Origin: an uncultured Fibrobacter sp. | Lineage (GTDB): Bacteria; Fibrobacterota; Fibrobacteria; Fibrobacterales; Fibrobacteraceae | Direction of reading: 5' to 3' | NCBI GenBank assembly: GCA_947165045.1 | Contig: CAMUYW010000015.1 | Coordinates: forward strand, 1-56,781 | Length of the DNA stretch: 56,781 nt | Shown: one piece after another, positions 7,915 to 17,705 of the stretch | Position numbering within the stretch: the first letter of the stretch is position 1 | Layout of the letters: the number at the start of each line of letters is the position of its first letter | The notes under the pieces: generated by a model | Databases searched by the model: none | Seen by the model: the letters and a program-made list of their open reading frames with translations, nothing else | Told to the model about the DNA's origin: nothing | Made by a program: the position numbers and the translations under genes

Positions 7915-8903
7915 AAATTGTGTTCCCAGCTGATGGCGATACAGTCAAAAAACCATTCACGTCCAGCTTTTACAAGGTGAGGTTCTTCCTCGCCTTTTTT
8001 GTGGTCAGTGGCAAAACTTCTACGACTTGAAACTCTTGATGCAACGAGGAGCGAATTTTTGTCATTAAGTTTTAAGTTTGCAAATAAGTTTAATCTTACT
8101 GTCATGAATTTGCCATAAGTATTTGCATATTCTCCATAATCGCTATTGCGATAGTATCCGTACATTTCAGCCATAAACCCGACTAAATCAACAAAAAGCG
8201 GCATCTTGTAGCCTATCGTAGCGTTAAAATTGTAGCCGAGCCCGTTTACATATCCTTCGGTGGTTTGCCAAGCCCAAAGGTTTCCGTCGTCAATTCCGAT
8301 GATTCCTTTGTAAATCATCTGGTAGTTCACGAGCATTACGACGTGTGTCCAATCGCCTTCGATTAACGCTCCTGTGTCGAATTGGAATGTGGCTCCAATC
8401 CAATGATCGTGATAGTAACGAGTGAATGGAGCCAAATTTTTGTAGTGGTCGTTTTGGTATTCGCACATTCCTTCGAATCCAAGTAAGTTCCAACCTGTGC
8501 CAATGCTTGACCCTGCATCGAAAACGAGGAACGGAAGTGGGGTGAATGCTACATTTGCAATGGGGCGGATGCTCAGTGGCGAGAGCTCGAAACCACCGGT
8601 GAGTTCGACAGTTGCTCCCGAAAGTAGCTCATCTGTACCAAGCGGTGTCGGAATTGTGTAGGTCGATTTCCACGTTGCTTTGGCGAGAATGCCATCGATA
8701 GGGCCTGTTATTTTGGCAAAGTGGTCCTCGCCTTTAACATAGTCGCTTTTGGGGTAGTAGGCTGCGTCAACGGTTAGTGTGTGCGAAATTTTTTTTGCTT
8801 CGTCTGCATGAGCGGAACATACAAGGGCTACGCCCGCAATTGTGCAAATTGCTGTTGCGTTTAAGACCCCTTTGAAAAATGAATCAAAAAGAGAATTTTC
8901 CAT
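7911..8903 (-). CDS. Exported protein of unknown function, possible outer-membrane barrel
   Basis: 330 residues with an N-terminal hydrophobic segment (AICTIAGVALVCSAHA) that looks like a signal peptide cleaved after AHA. The body has many short aromatic beta-like stretches (LTVDAAYYPKSDY, TVELTGGFELSPL, FNATIGYKMPLFVDLVGF) and ends in the aromatic sequence IAISWEHNF, which suits an outer-membrane beta barrel. I do not recognise a family. The start at 8903 is preceded by GAGGG. Convergent with the efflux permease with a 4-bp overlap, so the two cannot both have intergenic terminators. Confidence 0.6.
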   Translation of the reverse strand: MENSLFDSFFKGVLNATAICTIAGVALVCSAHADEAKKISHTLTVDAAYYPKSDYVKGEDHFAKITGPIDGILAKATWKSTYTIPTPLGTDELLSGATVELTGGFELSPLSIRPIANVAFTPLPFLVFDAGSSIGTGWNLLGFEGMCEYQNDHYKNLAPFTRYYHDHWIGATFQFDTGALIEGDWTHVVMLVNYQMIYKGIIGIDDGNLWAWQTTEGYVNGLGYNFNATIGYKMPLFVDLVGFMAEMYGYYRNSDYGEYANTYGKFMTVRLNLFANLKLNDKNSLLVASRVSSRRSFATDHKKGEEEPHLVKAGREWFFDCIAISWEHNF

Positions 8904-8930
8904 ACCAACACCCTCTTTTTGTAATATAAT

Positions 8931-11549
8931 CTAAACTTCGCCAATGCGTGCTAATTTTATTAGCGGCATGCCTGATTCGCGACTTTCGTCGAGATTGACC
9001 GTAAAGTCAATGCTCCAATCGTTAAATCCTTCCTCGTCTTGCAACATTTGCTGGATTTGCATGATGTTGCCTTCGTAAGTGACGATGGTGTGCGAGAGAG
9101 AGCGGCCTTCCACATCCATGCGGAATCTGTGGTGTTCTGCGGTGTAGGCGGCCATGATTTCGAGCAGTCGCTTTTCTGTCCACGGCGTGCCTTCGGCATC
9201 GGCCAAAAGTTCGCCTTCGGCGAGGTCGTCGGCGAGACTGTCCAAAACGTCGGTGAAGTCTTGTTTTGAGAGGCTCATCATGATTTGGAAAATGCGCTGA
9301 CGCACCATGTTGAGGAATCGCTTCTTGTCGTAGGTGATGTCGGCGGCGGCTTTGTCTGCACCAAATGCCTTTTCGGCTTCGTCTTCGGATGCGCCTTCGT
9401 CCAAGCGTTTCTGGTAGTCCTCGGGGTGCGCCATCTTTTCCCATTCTTCGAGCAAACTGGAGTCTACGCGGCGGATCATTTCGCCAAGATAATCCTGCAT
9501 TTCCAAAAGTTCTTCGTTCTTGTAGCCGTCGGGCACGGTCTGCGAAAGCACTTTGTAAACGCCGTTCAAATGGCGGAGCAAAATCGCTTCCATGCGCTGC
9601 AAATTGTATTGCTTTACGTAACCGCTGAACGTGCTGAAATTCTCGAACATTTCGCGCACGATTGATTTGGGTTCAATGTTTTCATCGACCCACGGGTGAA
9701 TTTCGGCGAACGCATCGAACGTGTCGTAAATGAAATCGCGGAGCGGCTTGGGGTATTCGACTTTTTCGAGTTCTTCGAGACGCTGGTTGTATTCCATGCC
9801 TTGCGCCTTGAGTTCATTCATGCGGGCATCGCGAGCCTTGCTCTGTTGAATGCGCAAAATAGCATCGGGGTTTTCAAGAATGCTTTCGCACAAGGTAATT
9901 ACGTCAAGCGCGTATTCTGGACTGTCGCGGTCAAGCTTTGGGAGTGTGTCGAGTAAGTAAAGCGAAAGTGGCTGGTTCATCGAAAAGTCATCTTGCAAGT
10001 CCATGTTCACGCGCAAGTGGCTGTAACCTTCAGCAACGGCTGGCACGAATTCGATAATCTTCTTTTCGACGAGGCTGCGGAACAATAGGAATGCGCGGTG
10101 CTGCAATTGTTTTTTGCTGGCGGCGCTTTCGTGGCAATCCTTGAGGAGCGTGCGCATGGCGCGGCAACCATCTGTCGGGCGACTCAGGATGTTGAGGAGC
10201 ATCCCGTGGTTCACTTGGAAACTGGAAGTGAGCGGTTCTGGTGCAGAATCAATCAAGCGCTTGAACGTGTTTTCGTCGAATGGAATGTAACCGTGCTCAG
10301 GAGGTTTGCGCTTCTGGAATTTCTTTCCGGTCGTGCGTGATTTGGCTTCAAGCTTGAGGTTCTCAATCACGTGTTCCGGTGCTTGTGCGACAACGTAACC
10401 GACGTTGTCGAAACCTTTGCGGCCTGCGCGGCCAGCTATCTGGTGGAAGTCACGGGCTGTCAAAATGGCGGTCTTGTCGCCACTGTACTTGCAAAGTTGC
10501 GTAAAGAGAACTGTGCGAATAGGAACGTTCACGCCCACGCCGAGCGTGTCTGTACCGCAAATGACTTTGAGCAAACCTTGCTGTGCGAGTTTTTCGCAGA
10601 GAATACGATACTTCGGCAGGAGCCCTGCGTGATGAATGCCGATGCCTTGCTTGAGCCAACGCTTGACATCCGGACCATACGGGCTTGAAAAACGAACTTC
10701 TTTAATCGCTTCATTAATCTTGGCTTTTTCTTCTTTGGTGCAGAGGTCAAGACTCATGAAGTTTTGGGCATTGCTTGCGGCGGCGGCTTGCGTGAAGTGC
10801 ACGACATAAACTGGTGCCTTGCCTTCGTTTACAAGCTTTTGTACTTCGGTCGAAATTTCTGTAGTGCTGTAACTGAAGTCGAGTGGCACCGGGCGTTGTG
10901 ACGAACGTACTGTTACGGATTCGCGGCCTGTATGCTTGGTCATGTCGCGTTCGAAAAATTCTGTGGCACCGACGGTAGCGCTCATCAAAAGAAATCGTGA
11001 TTGTGGGAGCGTTAAAAGCGGAACTTGCCAAGCGACACCGCGTTCGCGGTCGGAATAGTAATGGAATTCGTCCATCACGATGTCTGTAATGGTGAGCGTT
11101 TCGCCTTCGCAGAGTGCCATGTTCGAAAGGATTTCAGCCGTGCAGCAAATGATGGGCGCATCGCGGTTGACTGTAGCATCACCGGTCGAAAGTCCGACGT
11201 TCTCGGCTCCGAATTCCTTGCAGAGCGCCATCCATTTTTCGTTCACGAGCGCCTTGATGGGGCATGTGTAAACGCTTCGGCGACCATGCACGAGGCTATC
11301 GAAATGGAGTGCGAGCGCGACCATGGATTTCCCGCTTCCGGTCGGCGTATTCAAAATGACGTTTTTCCCATCCAAAAGTTCGAGAATTGCTTCTTCTTGG
11401 GCGGGGTACAAAGTCGTCCCGCGGGATTCGGCCCACGCCATAAATTGTTCCAAAACGTCTTCGGATGAAATGTTGGAACGGTGTCCGTTGACCTTTTCGA
11501 TGAGTTCATTTAAAAAATCTTTGAGAATACGCTTGTTTTGCTCTGCCAT
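8931..11549 (-). CDS. DExH-box helicase with DUF3516 C-terminal region
   Basis: Large superfamily 2 helicase of 872 residues, Ski2/Mtr4-like with a DUF3516 tail, probably acting on RNA. Motif I TPTGSGKS is at residues 68-75, motif II DEFH at 160-163, motif III LMSATVG follows, and motif VI is [11 protein letters not shown]. The C-terminal half contains the long helical DUF3516 region with an acidic stretch ([18 protein letters not shown]). The ATG at 11549 is close to a TATATTATTATC box on the same strand. Divergent from rmlA. The substrate is unknown; RNA is inferred from the family. Confidence 0.87.
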   Translation of the reverse strand: MAEQNKRILKDFLNELIEKVNGHRSNISSEDVLEQFMAWAESRGTTLYPAQEEAILELLDGKNVILNTPTGSGKSMVALALHFDSLVHGRRSVYTCPIKALVNEKWMALCKEFGAENVGLSTGDATVNRDAPIICCTAEILSNMALCEGETLTITDIVMDEFHYYSDRERGVAWQVPLLTLPQSRFLLMSATVGATEFFERDMTKHTGRESVTVRSSQRPVPLDFSYSTTEISTEVQKLVNEGKAPVYVVHFTQAAAASNAQNFMSLDLCTKEEKAKINEAIKEVRFSSPYGPDVKRWLKQGIGIHHAGLLPKYRILCEKLAQQGLLKVICGTDTLGVGVNVPIRTVLFTQLCKYSGDKTAILTARDFHQIAGRAGRKGFDNVGYVVAQAPEHVIENLKLEAKSRTTGKKFQKRKPPEHGYIPFDENTFKRLIDSAPEPLTSSFQVNHGMLLNILSRPTDGCRAMRTLLKDCHESAASKKQLQHRAFLLFRSLVEKKIIEFVPAVAEGYSHLRVNMDLQDDFSMNQPLSLYLLDTLPKLDRDSPEYALDVITLCESILENPDAILRIQQSKARDARMNELKAQGMEYNQRLEELEKVEYPKPLRDFIYDTFDAFAEIHPWVDENIEPKSIVREMFENFSTFSGYVKQYNLQRMEAILLRHLNGVYKVLSQTVPDGYKNEELLEMQDYLGEMIRRVDSSLLEEWEKMAHPEDYQKRLDEGASEDEAEKAFGADKAAADITYDKKRFLNMVRQRIFQIMMSLSKQDFTDVLDSLADDLAEGELLADAEGTPWTEKRLLEIMAAYTAEHHRFRMDVEGRSLSHTIVTYEGNIMQIQQMLQDEEGFNDWSIDFTVNLDESRESGMPLIKLARIGEV

Positions 11550-11632
11550 AGTGCGGTAAAGATAATAATATACGGGTTGTTGGGAGGTAGCCCAAATTTT
11601 TTTACTATTTTCAAATTCATAGGAGATTTATT

Positions 11633-12520
11633 ATGAAAGGAATCGTACTTGCTGGGGGCTCTGGCACTCGTTTGTATCCACTCACGATGGTCACATCAAA
11701 ACAACTTTTGCCGGTCTATGATAAGCCGATGATTTACTATCCGCTTTCGACTCTCATGCTGGCGGGTATTCGAGACATTCTCATTATTTCTACGCCTACC
11801 GATTTGCCAAACTTTGAACGTCTCCTTGGCGATGGTTCCGCTATGGGCCTCAATTTGAGTTACAAGGTGCAGCCGAGCCCGGACGGACTTGCTCAGGCTT
11901 TCATTCTTGGTGAAGAATTTATCGGTAATGATTGCTGCGCAATGGTGCTTGGCGACAACATCTTTTACGGAAACGGCTTTAGCCCGCTTTTGAAGGCTGC
12001 CGTAAAGAACGCCGAAGAAAATGGCCGTGCAAGTGTGTTTGGTTATTACGTTGAAGACCCGGAACGCTTTGGCGTTGTGGAATTTGACGAAAACGGCAAG
12101 GTGATTTCGGTGGAAGAAAAGCCGAAGGAGCCGAAGAGCAATTACGCCATAACGGGCCTTTATTTCTATGACAATCGTGTTTCGGGATTTGCCAAGACGC
12201 AAAAACCGAGTGCTCGTGGCGAACTTGAAATTACCGACCTCAACAAGACTTACCTCGACAAGGGTGAACTCGATGTGAAACTTCTCGGTCGTGGTTTTGC
12301 ATGGCTTGATACCGGCACGATGGATAGCCTCATCGAAGCAGGCGAGTTTGTGAAGATGGTCGAAAACCGCCAAGGCATCCAGATTTCTGCAGTCGAAGAA
12401 ATTGCCTACATCAACGGCTGGATTGACAAGGAAAAACTCTTGGAATCTGCTGCCAAGTACGGCAAGTCTCCCTATGGGCAGCACCTCAAAAAGGTTGCCG
12501 AAGGAAAAATTCATTACTAA
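11633..12520 (+). CDS. rmlA: Glucose-1-phosphate thymidylyltransferase
   Basis: Makes dTDP-glucose from glucose-1-phosphate and dTTP, the first step of dTDP-rhamnose synthesis. 295 residues, the usual length. The nucleotide-binding motif [11 protein letters not shown] starts at residue 8; [47 protein letters not shown] and [10 protein letters not shown] are all family signatures. AGGAG precedes the ATG. It opens the polysaccharide cluster but is followed by its own terminator, so rmlB is probably transcribed separately. Confidence 0.96.
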   Translation: MKGIVLAGGSGTRLYPLTMVTSKQLLPVYDKPMIYYPLSTLMLAGIRDILIISTPTDLPNFERLLGDGSAMGLNLSYKVQPSPDGLAQAFILGEEFIGNDCCAMVLGDNIFYGNGFSPLLKAAVKNAEENGRASVFGYYVEDPERFGVVEFDENGKVISVEEKPKEPKSNYAITGLYFYDNRVSGFAKTQKPSARGELEITDLNKTYLDKGELDVKLLGRGFAWLDTGTMDSLIEAGEFVKMVENRQGIQISAVEEIAYINGWIDKEKLLESAAKYGKSPYGQHLKKVAEGKIHY

Positions 12521-12544
12521 TATATACTTTATATGAAATTTTGG

Positions 12545-12574
12545 AGCCGGATTCGTTTGAATCTGGCTTTTTTT
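12545..12574 (+). terminator. Rho-independent terminator after rmlA
   Basis: Stem AGCCGGATTC (12545-12554) pairs with GAATCTGGCT (12559-12568) with one G-T pair, loop GTTT, then a run of seven T. It separates rmlA from rmlB. Confidence 0.85.
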
Positions 12575-12709
12575 GTTGATTTCCTCATGATCATAACGAA
12601 CCCAGCCTCGTGCCGGTTTCTTTTTATGTCAAATTCTGTTATTGCGGGGCATTTTTAATGGAATTTTTTCTTACAATTTCTATATTTCTCCCGTAAATTG
12701 GAGAATCTC

Positions 12710-13846
12710 ATGAAACGTTCCATTGTAATTACTGGCGGGGCTGGCTTTATCGGAAGTCATGTCGTTCGTCTTTTTGTCAACAAGTATCCTGAATACAAGA
12801 TTATCAATCTCGATAAGCTTACTTACGCGGGCAATCTTGCGAATTTAAAGGATGTCGAAAACAAGCCAAACTACAAGTTCGTGAAGATGGATATTTGCGA
12901 TTTCGATGCGTTCTACAAGCTCATGCAGGACGAACATGTCGACGGCATCATCCATCTTGCTGCCGAAAGCCATGTGGACCGCTCTATCAAGGATCCGTTC
13001 ACATTCGCACGCACGAACGTCATGGGCACGCTTACGCTTTTGCAGGCTGCCAAACTCTACTGGGAAAGCCTCCCGGAAAAGTACGAAGGCAAGCGTTTCT
13101 ACCACATCTCGACCGACGAAGTTTACGGCGCCCTCAAGATGAACCACCCGGAAGGCATCACGCCTCCGTTCACGACTACGGCTTCTAGCTCGGAACATCA
13201 TCTGGCTTACGGTGACGATTTCTTCTACGAAACGACCAAGTACACGCCGCACAGCCCGTACTCCGCTTCGAAGGCTGGTTCCGACCACTTCGTTCGCGCG
13301 TTCCACGATACTTACGGCATGCCGACGATTGTCACGAACTGCTCCAACAACTACGGCCCGTACCAGTTCCCCGAAAAGCTCATCCCGCTTTTCATCAACA
13401 ACATCCGCCACAAGAAGCCGCTCCCGGTTTACGGCAAGGGCGAAAACGTTCGCGACTGGCTCTTTGTCGAAGACCACGCCCGCGCGATTGACGTGATTTT
13501 CCATAACGGTAAGATTGCGGAAACTTACAACATCGGCGGCTTCAATGAATGGAAGAATATCGACATCATAAAGGTAGTCATCAAGACCGTCGATAAGCTG
13601 CTTGGCCGTGCCGAAGGCGAAGACTTGAACCTCATCACTTATGTGACGGACCGCTTGGGCCACGATGCTCGCTACGCGATTGACTCTACCAAGCTCCAGA
13701 AGGAACTTGGTTGGGAACCGTCGTTGCAGTTCGAAGAAGGCATCGAAAAGACCGTGCGCTGGTACTTGGACAACCAGGAATGGCTCGATAATATCACGAG
13801 CGGCGACTACGAAAAGTATTACGAAACGATGTACAAGAACAGGTAA
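12710..13846 (+). CDS. rmlB: dTDP-glucose 4,6-dehydratase
   Basis: Converts dTDP-glucose to dTDP-4-keto-6-deoxyglucose with bound NAD. 378 residues, extended SDR family. The Rossmann motif GGAGFIGSH is at residues 9-17, STDEVYG provides the catalytic Asp/Glu, and YSASK has Tyr184 and Lys188. NCSNNYGPYQFPEKLIP and GKGENVRDWLFVEDH are family signatures. The ATG at 12710 is chosen over an in-frame TTG at 12698 because GGAG lies 6 nt before it. A TCTATATTTC box 21 nt upstream is a likely promoter. rmlC starts 3 nt after the stop. Codon third positions are more G/C-rich than in neighbouring lipoprotein genes, as expected for high expression. Confidence 0.96.
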   Translation: MKRSIVITGGAGFIGSHVVRLFVNKYPEYKIINLDKLTYAGNLANLKDVENKPNYKFVKMDICDFDAFYKLMQDEHVDGIIHLAAESHVDRSIKDPFTFARTNVMGTLTLLQAAKLYWESLPEKYEGKRFYHISTDEVYGALKMNHPEGITPPFTTTASSSEHHLAYGDDFFYETTKYTPHSPYSASKAGSDHFVRAFHDTYGMPTIVTNCSNNYGPYQFPEKLIPLFINNIRHKKPLPVYGKGENVRDWLFVEDHARAIDVIFHNGKIAETYNIGGFNEWKNIDIIKVVIKTVDKLLGRAEGEDLNLITYVTDRLGHDARYAIDSTKLQKELGWEPSLQFEEGIEKTVRWYLDNQEWLDNITSGDYEKYYETMYKNR

Positions 13847-13849
13847 GAA

Positions 13850-14413
13850 ATGTCAAAGTTTAATTTTATCGACACCGAAATTGAAGGTGTAAAGATTATC
13901 GAGCCGACGGTATTCGGTGATGCTCGCGGTTACTTTATGGAAACCTACAGCCGCCGCGATTTTGCTGAAGGCGGAATCGATGTAGAATTTGTTCAGGATA
14001 ATGAATCTCGCTCTCGTAAGGGCGTGCTTCGAGGTCTCCATTTCCAAAAGCAGAACCCGCAGGGCAAACTCGTCCGCGTTATCGAAGGTGAAGTTTTTGA
14101 TGTTGCTGTGGACCTCCGCAAGAACAGCAAGACGTTTGGCAAGTGGGTCGGTGTAACGCTCTCTGCCGAAAACAAGAAGCAGTTCTACATTCCCGAAGGC
14201 TTTGCTCATGGCTTTGTGGTCCTTTCTGAAACGGCTGCATTTGTCTACAAGTGCACTCGTTTCTATGCCCCGAATGACGAAGGCGGTCTTTTCTGGAATG
14301 ACCCGGAGATTGGTATCAAGTGGCCGGTAGGCGAGGGCTTTGAACCGCTCCTCTCCGAAAAGGATACCAAGAATCCGCTTCTTAAGGATTTGAATTTTGC
14401 TTTCGATCTGTAA
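13850..14413 (+). CDS. rmlC: dTDP-4-dehydrorhamnose 3,5-epimerase
   Basis: Third enzyme of dTDP-rhamnose synthesis. 187 residues with cupin fold. RKGVLRGLHFQ carries catalytic His64; GDARGYFMETYS near residue 23 and EGFAHGFVVLSETAAFVYKCT are family motifs. Starts 3 nt after rmlB and is co-transcribed. The last enzyme of the pathway, rmlD, is not in the window. Confidence 0.95.
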   Translation: MSKFNFIDTEIEGVKIIEPTVFGDARGYFMETYSRRDFAEGGIDVEFVQDNESRSRKGVLRGLHFQKQNPQGKLVRVIEGEVFDVAVDLRKNSKTFGKWVGVTLSAENKKQFYIPEGFAHGFVVLSETAAFVYKCTRFYAPNDEGGLFWNDPEIGIKWPVGEGFEPLLSEKDTKNPLLKDLNFAFDL

Positions 14414-14446
14414 ATTGTAAACTTATTTTTCTATTATTACACTATC

Positions 14447-14893
14447 ATGAAAAATATTCTAGTTGTTTGTACTGGGAACATCTGCCGTAGCCCAACAGGG
14501 GAGTATCTCTTGAAAAAGGAACTCGGACCGGGCTTCAATGTGATGAGTGCAGGTCTCGGTGCTTTGGTGGATAATCCCGCTCACGAAATTTCTCAGAAAA
14601 TAGCTTTGCAGCATGGTGTTGATATGAGTGCCCATAGGGCCCGCCAAATCAATTTGGACATCCTCAAATGGGCCGATTTGATTTTGGTGATGGAAAATGG
14701 CCACAAAAGGGAGCTTTTGCACAAATATCCGTGGCTCGAAGGTAAGGTATTCCGCTATGGTGAATCTCACCAGGTCGATATTCCTGACCCGTACAGAAGG
14801 CCGGAAAATGCGTATGTCATGGCTTGGAATTTTATTTCCAAGTTGACTCCGTATTGGGTCGAAAAAATTAAACAAAGCGAAGCCGCTAAATAA
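14447..14893 (+). CDS. Low-molecular-weight protein tyrosine phosphatase, Wzb-like
   Basis: 148 residues. The P-loop CTGNICRS places catalytic Cys8 and Arg14 as in the LMW-PTP family, and IPDPY carries the general acid Asp114. In polysaccharide clusters such phosphatases dephosphorylate the Wzc-type tyrosine autokinase that controls chain length; here the next gene is a Wza-like exporter, but no kinase is in the window. A TTTTTCTATTATTAC box ends 6 nt before the ATG and no Shine-Dalgarno is visible, so it may have its own leader-poor transcript. Confidence 0.9.
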   Translation: MKNILVVCTGNICRSPTGEYLLKKELGPGFNVMSAGLGALVDNPAHEISQKIALQHGVDMSAHRARQINLDILKWADLILVMENGHKRELLHKYPWLEGKVFRYGESHQVDIPDPYRRPENAYVMAWNFISKLTPYWVEKIKQSEAAK

Positions 14894-14911
14894 TTCTAAA
14901 AAAGGTAACGT

Positions 14912-16048
14912 ATGAATAAAATAGGTATAGCTCTTTGTGGTGTTGCCGCGGCCGTCTTGTCCGGTTGCTTTGCTGCTCCGCAGATGCGAATGGATGTCCC
15001 TACGGATTCCACAGTCTTTAATGGAATTACTTTCAAGTTGCATTCCATTGATAGTGGTGACATGGGAGAACCAGTGCAGGTTGTTCCGAATCCGGCCGAA
15101 GGCAAATTGGAAGAATTGCTGGTGGATTCCCTTCCTGACTTGGAATATCGCATTGGTCCTTTGGACATGGTCCAGGTCGTGGTGTGGGAACATCCGGAAT
15201 TGACTTCCCCGATGGGGCAATATCAGCCTGCCGGTCAGAAGGTCACTACCGAAGGTACGCTTTTCTACCCGTATGCCGGTGAACTTAAGGTTGCTGGCCT
15301 TACCGCTCAAGAACTCCGTCTTGAAATCACGAAGCGCCTTTCTGACAAGATCCTTAATGATCCGCAGGTCGATGTACGCGTGACGGGTTACAATAGCCGT
15401 AAGGCTTATGTTACAGGTGCCGTGAATAGACCGGGCCGCATCTTCTTTACTGAAAACCCGATGACGATTTCTGATGCTGTTGCTGCAGGTGGTGGCTTTA
15501 ATGAAAAGGCAGACCCTTCTTTTGTGCAACTCCGTCGTGGCGAAAAAATCTATAACATTGACTATGTCCGTGCGTTCAAGGAAAACATTCCTATTGAACG
15601 TATTCTCGTGAGACCGGGTGACCAGCTGTTTGTTCCGTTGAAGTCTGAAATGGAACGTGATCGCAAGGTCTACGTGCTCGGTGAAGTTAACAGGAACGGT
15701 ATTGTCCGCATGGATAATTACTTGTCCTTGGCCGAAGCTCTTGCCGCTTCTGGTGGCGTGAGTGTAATGAGCGCTTCTCCGAAAGATGTCTATGTTATTA
15801 GAAACACCTCGGATAGCAAAATTGATATCTATCAGTTGAATGCAAAGAACGCAATGGCTCTTGCTATGGCAGACCGTTTTGAATTGAATCCGCGTGATAT
15901 CGTGTATGTTGATGCTTCTGGTATTGCAACGTGGAACCGTCTCCTCAACTTGATCTTGCCGACGCTTAATGCAACAATGTCTACTGGTAAAAACACTACG
16001 GACATTATTTACAATATCCAGCATATTCATAATACTGGATGGAAGTAA
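14912..16048 (+). CDS. Wza-like polysaccharide export lipoprotein
   Basis: Outer-membrane export channel protein of 378 residues, close to the 379 of E. coli Wza. Lipobox VLSGC with Cys19. The Poly_export domain starts at YRIGPLDMVQVVVWEHPEL (about residues 78-96), followed by SLBB-type beta-grasp repeats (KAYVTGAVNRPGRIFF; KVYVLGEVNRNGIVRM). The C-terminal helix region WNRLLNLILPTLNATMST would form the amphipathic barrel helix. Located between the phosphatase and manC, 18 nt after the former; probably one operon. An AAAAGG sequence precedes the start. Confidence 0.92.
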   Translation: MNKIGIALCGVAAAVLSGCFAAPQMRMDVPTDSTVFNGITFKLHSIDSGDMGEPVQVVPNPAEGKLEELLVDSLPDLEYRIGPLDMVQVVVWEHPELTSPMGQYQPAGQKVTTEGTLFYPYAGELKVAGLTAQELRLEITKRLSDKILNDPQVDVRVTGYNSRKAYVTGAVNRPGRIFFTENPMTISDAVAAGGGFNEKADPSFVQLRRGEKIYNIDYVRAFKENIPIERILVRPGDQLFVPLKSEMERDRKVYVLGEVNRNGIVRMDNYLSLAEALAASGGVSVMSASPKDVYVIRNTSDSKIDIYQLNAKNAMALAMADRFELNPRDIVYVDASGIATWNRLLNLILPTLNATMSTGKNTTDIIYNIQHIHNTGWK

Positions 16049-16069
16049 TTCAGAGTAGGGAATATCGAA

Positions 16070-17449
16070 ATGATTAACTTGATTTTATGTGGTGGTAGTG
16101 GTACGCGCCTTTGGCCGATTAGCCGCTCCCTCATGCCGAAACAGTTCGCCCGTCTTTTTGACGGTGCGTCCTTGTTCCAACGTACGGTAAAAACAAATTC
16201 TAGCATTTGCTCTGCGCAGTACATCGTTAGCAATGCAGAACAGTATTTCTTGGCAAAAGACCAGCTTGAAGAAGTGGGCGCTGTGAATGCTCGATTCCTC
16301 TTGGAACCGGTGGGCCGCAATACTGCTCCGGCAATTGCTCTTGCATGCCTTGGTCTTAATCCGGATGATATCGTTCTCGTGTCTCCGTCGGACCATGTGA
16401 TTCGCAAGACGGAAGCCTACGAAAAGTGCTTGCGCAAGGCCGAAACCTTTGCTGAAAAGGGTTTCCTTGTGACGTTCGGCATTACTCCGACTGGTCCGGA
16501 AACGGGCTATGGCTATATCGAAGCTAATGGTGATGATGTCAAGCGTTTCGTGGAAAAGCCGAATCTTGAAACGGCTAAGAAGTATGTCGAGTCCGGAAGA
16601 TTTTTCTGGAATAGCGGAATCTTCTGCTTCAAGGCTTCTACGTTCTTGAGTGAACTTGAGGCTTATTCTCCGGACATTTTGAACGCCGCAAAGATTGCTT
16701 ATGCAAACGCCAAGAAAGAAAACCGTGAAACGCTCATCCGTGTCGATCATGATGACATGATGAACATTCCTTCGAATTCCATTGACTATGCGGTCATGGA
16801 AAAGTCTTCGAAGGTCAAGGTTGTTCCGAGCGATATCGGTTGGTCTGATCTTGGCGCGTTTGATTCACTCTACGGTGAATTTGACCATGACGAAAACGGT
16901 AACAATGTGAATGCTAAGCACTTGGCTGTGGGTTCCAAGAATTCTCTCGTGCTTGGTAGCCAGCGCCAGATTTGCACAATCGACCTCGACAACATGTTGA
17001 TTGTCGACACGCCGGATGCCCTCTTGGTCGCGCCGCTTGCTAGCAGCCAGAAAGTAAAGGCTGTTGTCGATGAACTGAAGGCTCGCGGCTCTGACTTGCC
17101 GAGAGTCCCGCAGACGGTCAACCGCCCGTGGGGCACGTACTCCGTGCTGGAATCGAGCGACCGCTACAAGATGAAGCGCATTGTTGTTCGTCCGGGCGAA
17201 CGCCTTTCGTTGCAGAAACACTTGCACCGTTCGGAACACTGGGTTGTTGTGAGCGGTACCGCTACGGTAACTGTTGGCGACAAGGTGTTCTACGTGCGTC
17301 CGAATGAATCGACTTACATTCCTTCTGGAATGGTTCACCGCTTGCAGAACGAAGGTAAGCTCCCGCTCGTGATTGTTGAAGTCCAGGTCGGCGAATACAC
17401 CGGCGAAGATGACATCATTCGCGTGCAGGACGACTACAAGAGATCGTAA
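16070..17449 (+). CDS. manC: Mannose-1-phosphate guanylyltransferase / mannose-6-phosphate isomerase
   Basis: Makes GDP-mannose for polysaccharide synthesis. 459 residues of the type II ManC/CpsB family. The N-terminal nucleotidyltransferase domain has CGGSGTRLWPISR near residue 6 and FVEKPNLETAKKY; the C-terminal cupin domain has RPWGTYSVLES, RPGERLSLQKHLHRSEHW and EVQVGEY. It sits 21 nt after the Wza-like gene and is the last gene before the terminator at 17540. Confidence 0.94.
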   Translation: MINLILCGGSGTRLWPISRSLMPKQFARLFDGASLFQRTVKTNSSICSAQYIVSNAEQYFLAKDQLEEVGAVNARFLLEPVGRNTAPAIALACLGLNPDDIVLVSPSDHVIRKTEAYEKCLRKAETFAEKGFLVTFGITPTGPETGYGYIEANGDDVKRFVEKPNLETAKKYVESGRFFWNSGIFCFKASTFLSELEAYSPDILNAAKIAYANAKKENRETLIRVDHDDMMNIPSNSIDYAVMEKSSKVKVVPSDIGWSDLGAFDSLYGEFDHDENGNNVNAKHLAVGSKNSLVLGSQRQICTIDLDNMLIVDTPDALLVAPLASSQKVKAVVDELKARGSDLPRVPQTVNRPWGTYSVLESSDRYKMKRIVVRPGERLSLQKHLHRSEHWVVVSGTATVTVGDKVFYVRPNESTYIPSGMVHRLQNEGKLPLVIVEVQVGEYTGEDDIIRVQDDYKRS

Positions 17450-17458
17450 AGTTCACTT

Positions 17459-17532
17459 GTCATCCTGAGCGTAGTCGAAGGATCCCATGCAAAAACCTTA
17501 CTATGTCACCCCGGCCTCAGTGCCGGGGTCGG
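17459..17532. repeat. REP-like elements downstream of manC
   Basis: Two units: 17459-17485, beginning GTCATCCTGAGCGTAGTC and ending GAAGGATCC, and 17505-17532, a CCCCGGCCTCAGTGCCGGGG-type hairpin beginning GTCA. A third hairpin of the second type, GTCATTCCGGTCTTGAGCCGG, is at 17679-17701. The first type recurs at 28287, 37032 and inside genes. Confidence 0.65.
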
Positions 17533-17539
17533 CATAAAA

Positions 17540-17565
17540 ATCCCAGTTCACATTGGGATCTTTTT
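17540..17565 (+). terminator. Terminator after manC
   Basis: ATCCCA (17540-17545) pairs with TGGGAT (17554-17559), followed by CTTTTT. It ends the polysaccharide operon. Confidence 0.65.
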
Positions 17566-17575
17566 AATGGTCATT

Positions 17576-17603
17576 CTCGCGCCTGTCCTCGCGCCTGTCC
17601 TCG
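17576..17603. repeat. Short tandem repeat of 12 bp
   Basis: CTCGCGCCTGTC occurs twice in tandem (17576-17587, 17588-17599) plus four further bases, within an intergenic repeat cluster. Confidence 0.8.
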
Positions 17604-17643
17604 CTTGACGGGGATGACGGGGAAAGGTGAGAATCTAAAAACG

Positions 17644-17675
17644 AAAAAAAGACGGATTTTAAATCCGTCTTTTTT
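17644..17675. terminator. Bidirectional terminator between manC and pheS
   Basis: AAAAAAGACGGATTT and AAATCCGTCTTTTTT form a perfect inverted repeat with T runs on both strands. It lies between convergent manC and pheS and would end pheS on the minus strand. Confidence 0.85.
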
Positions 17676-17705
17676 CATGTCATTCCGGTCTTGAGCCGGA
17701 ACCTT

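Noticed and set aside
12590..12660. Second terminator or small RNA between rmlA and rmlB
   Set aside because: Only a weak CCAGCCTCGTGCCGG fragment followed by T; stem too short to support.
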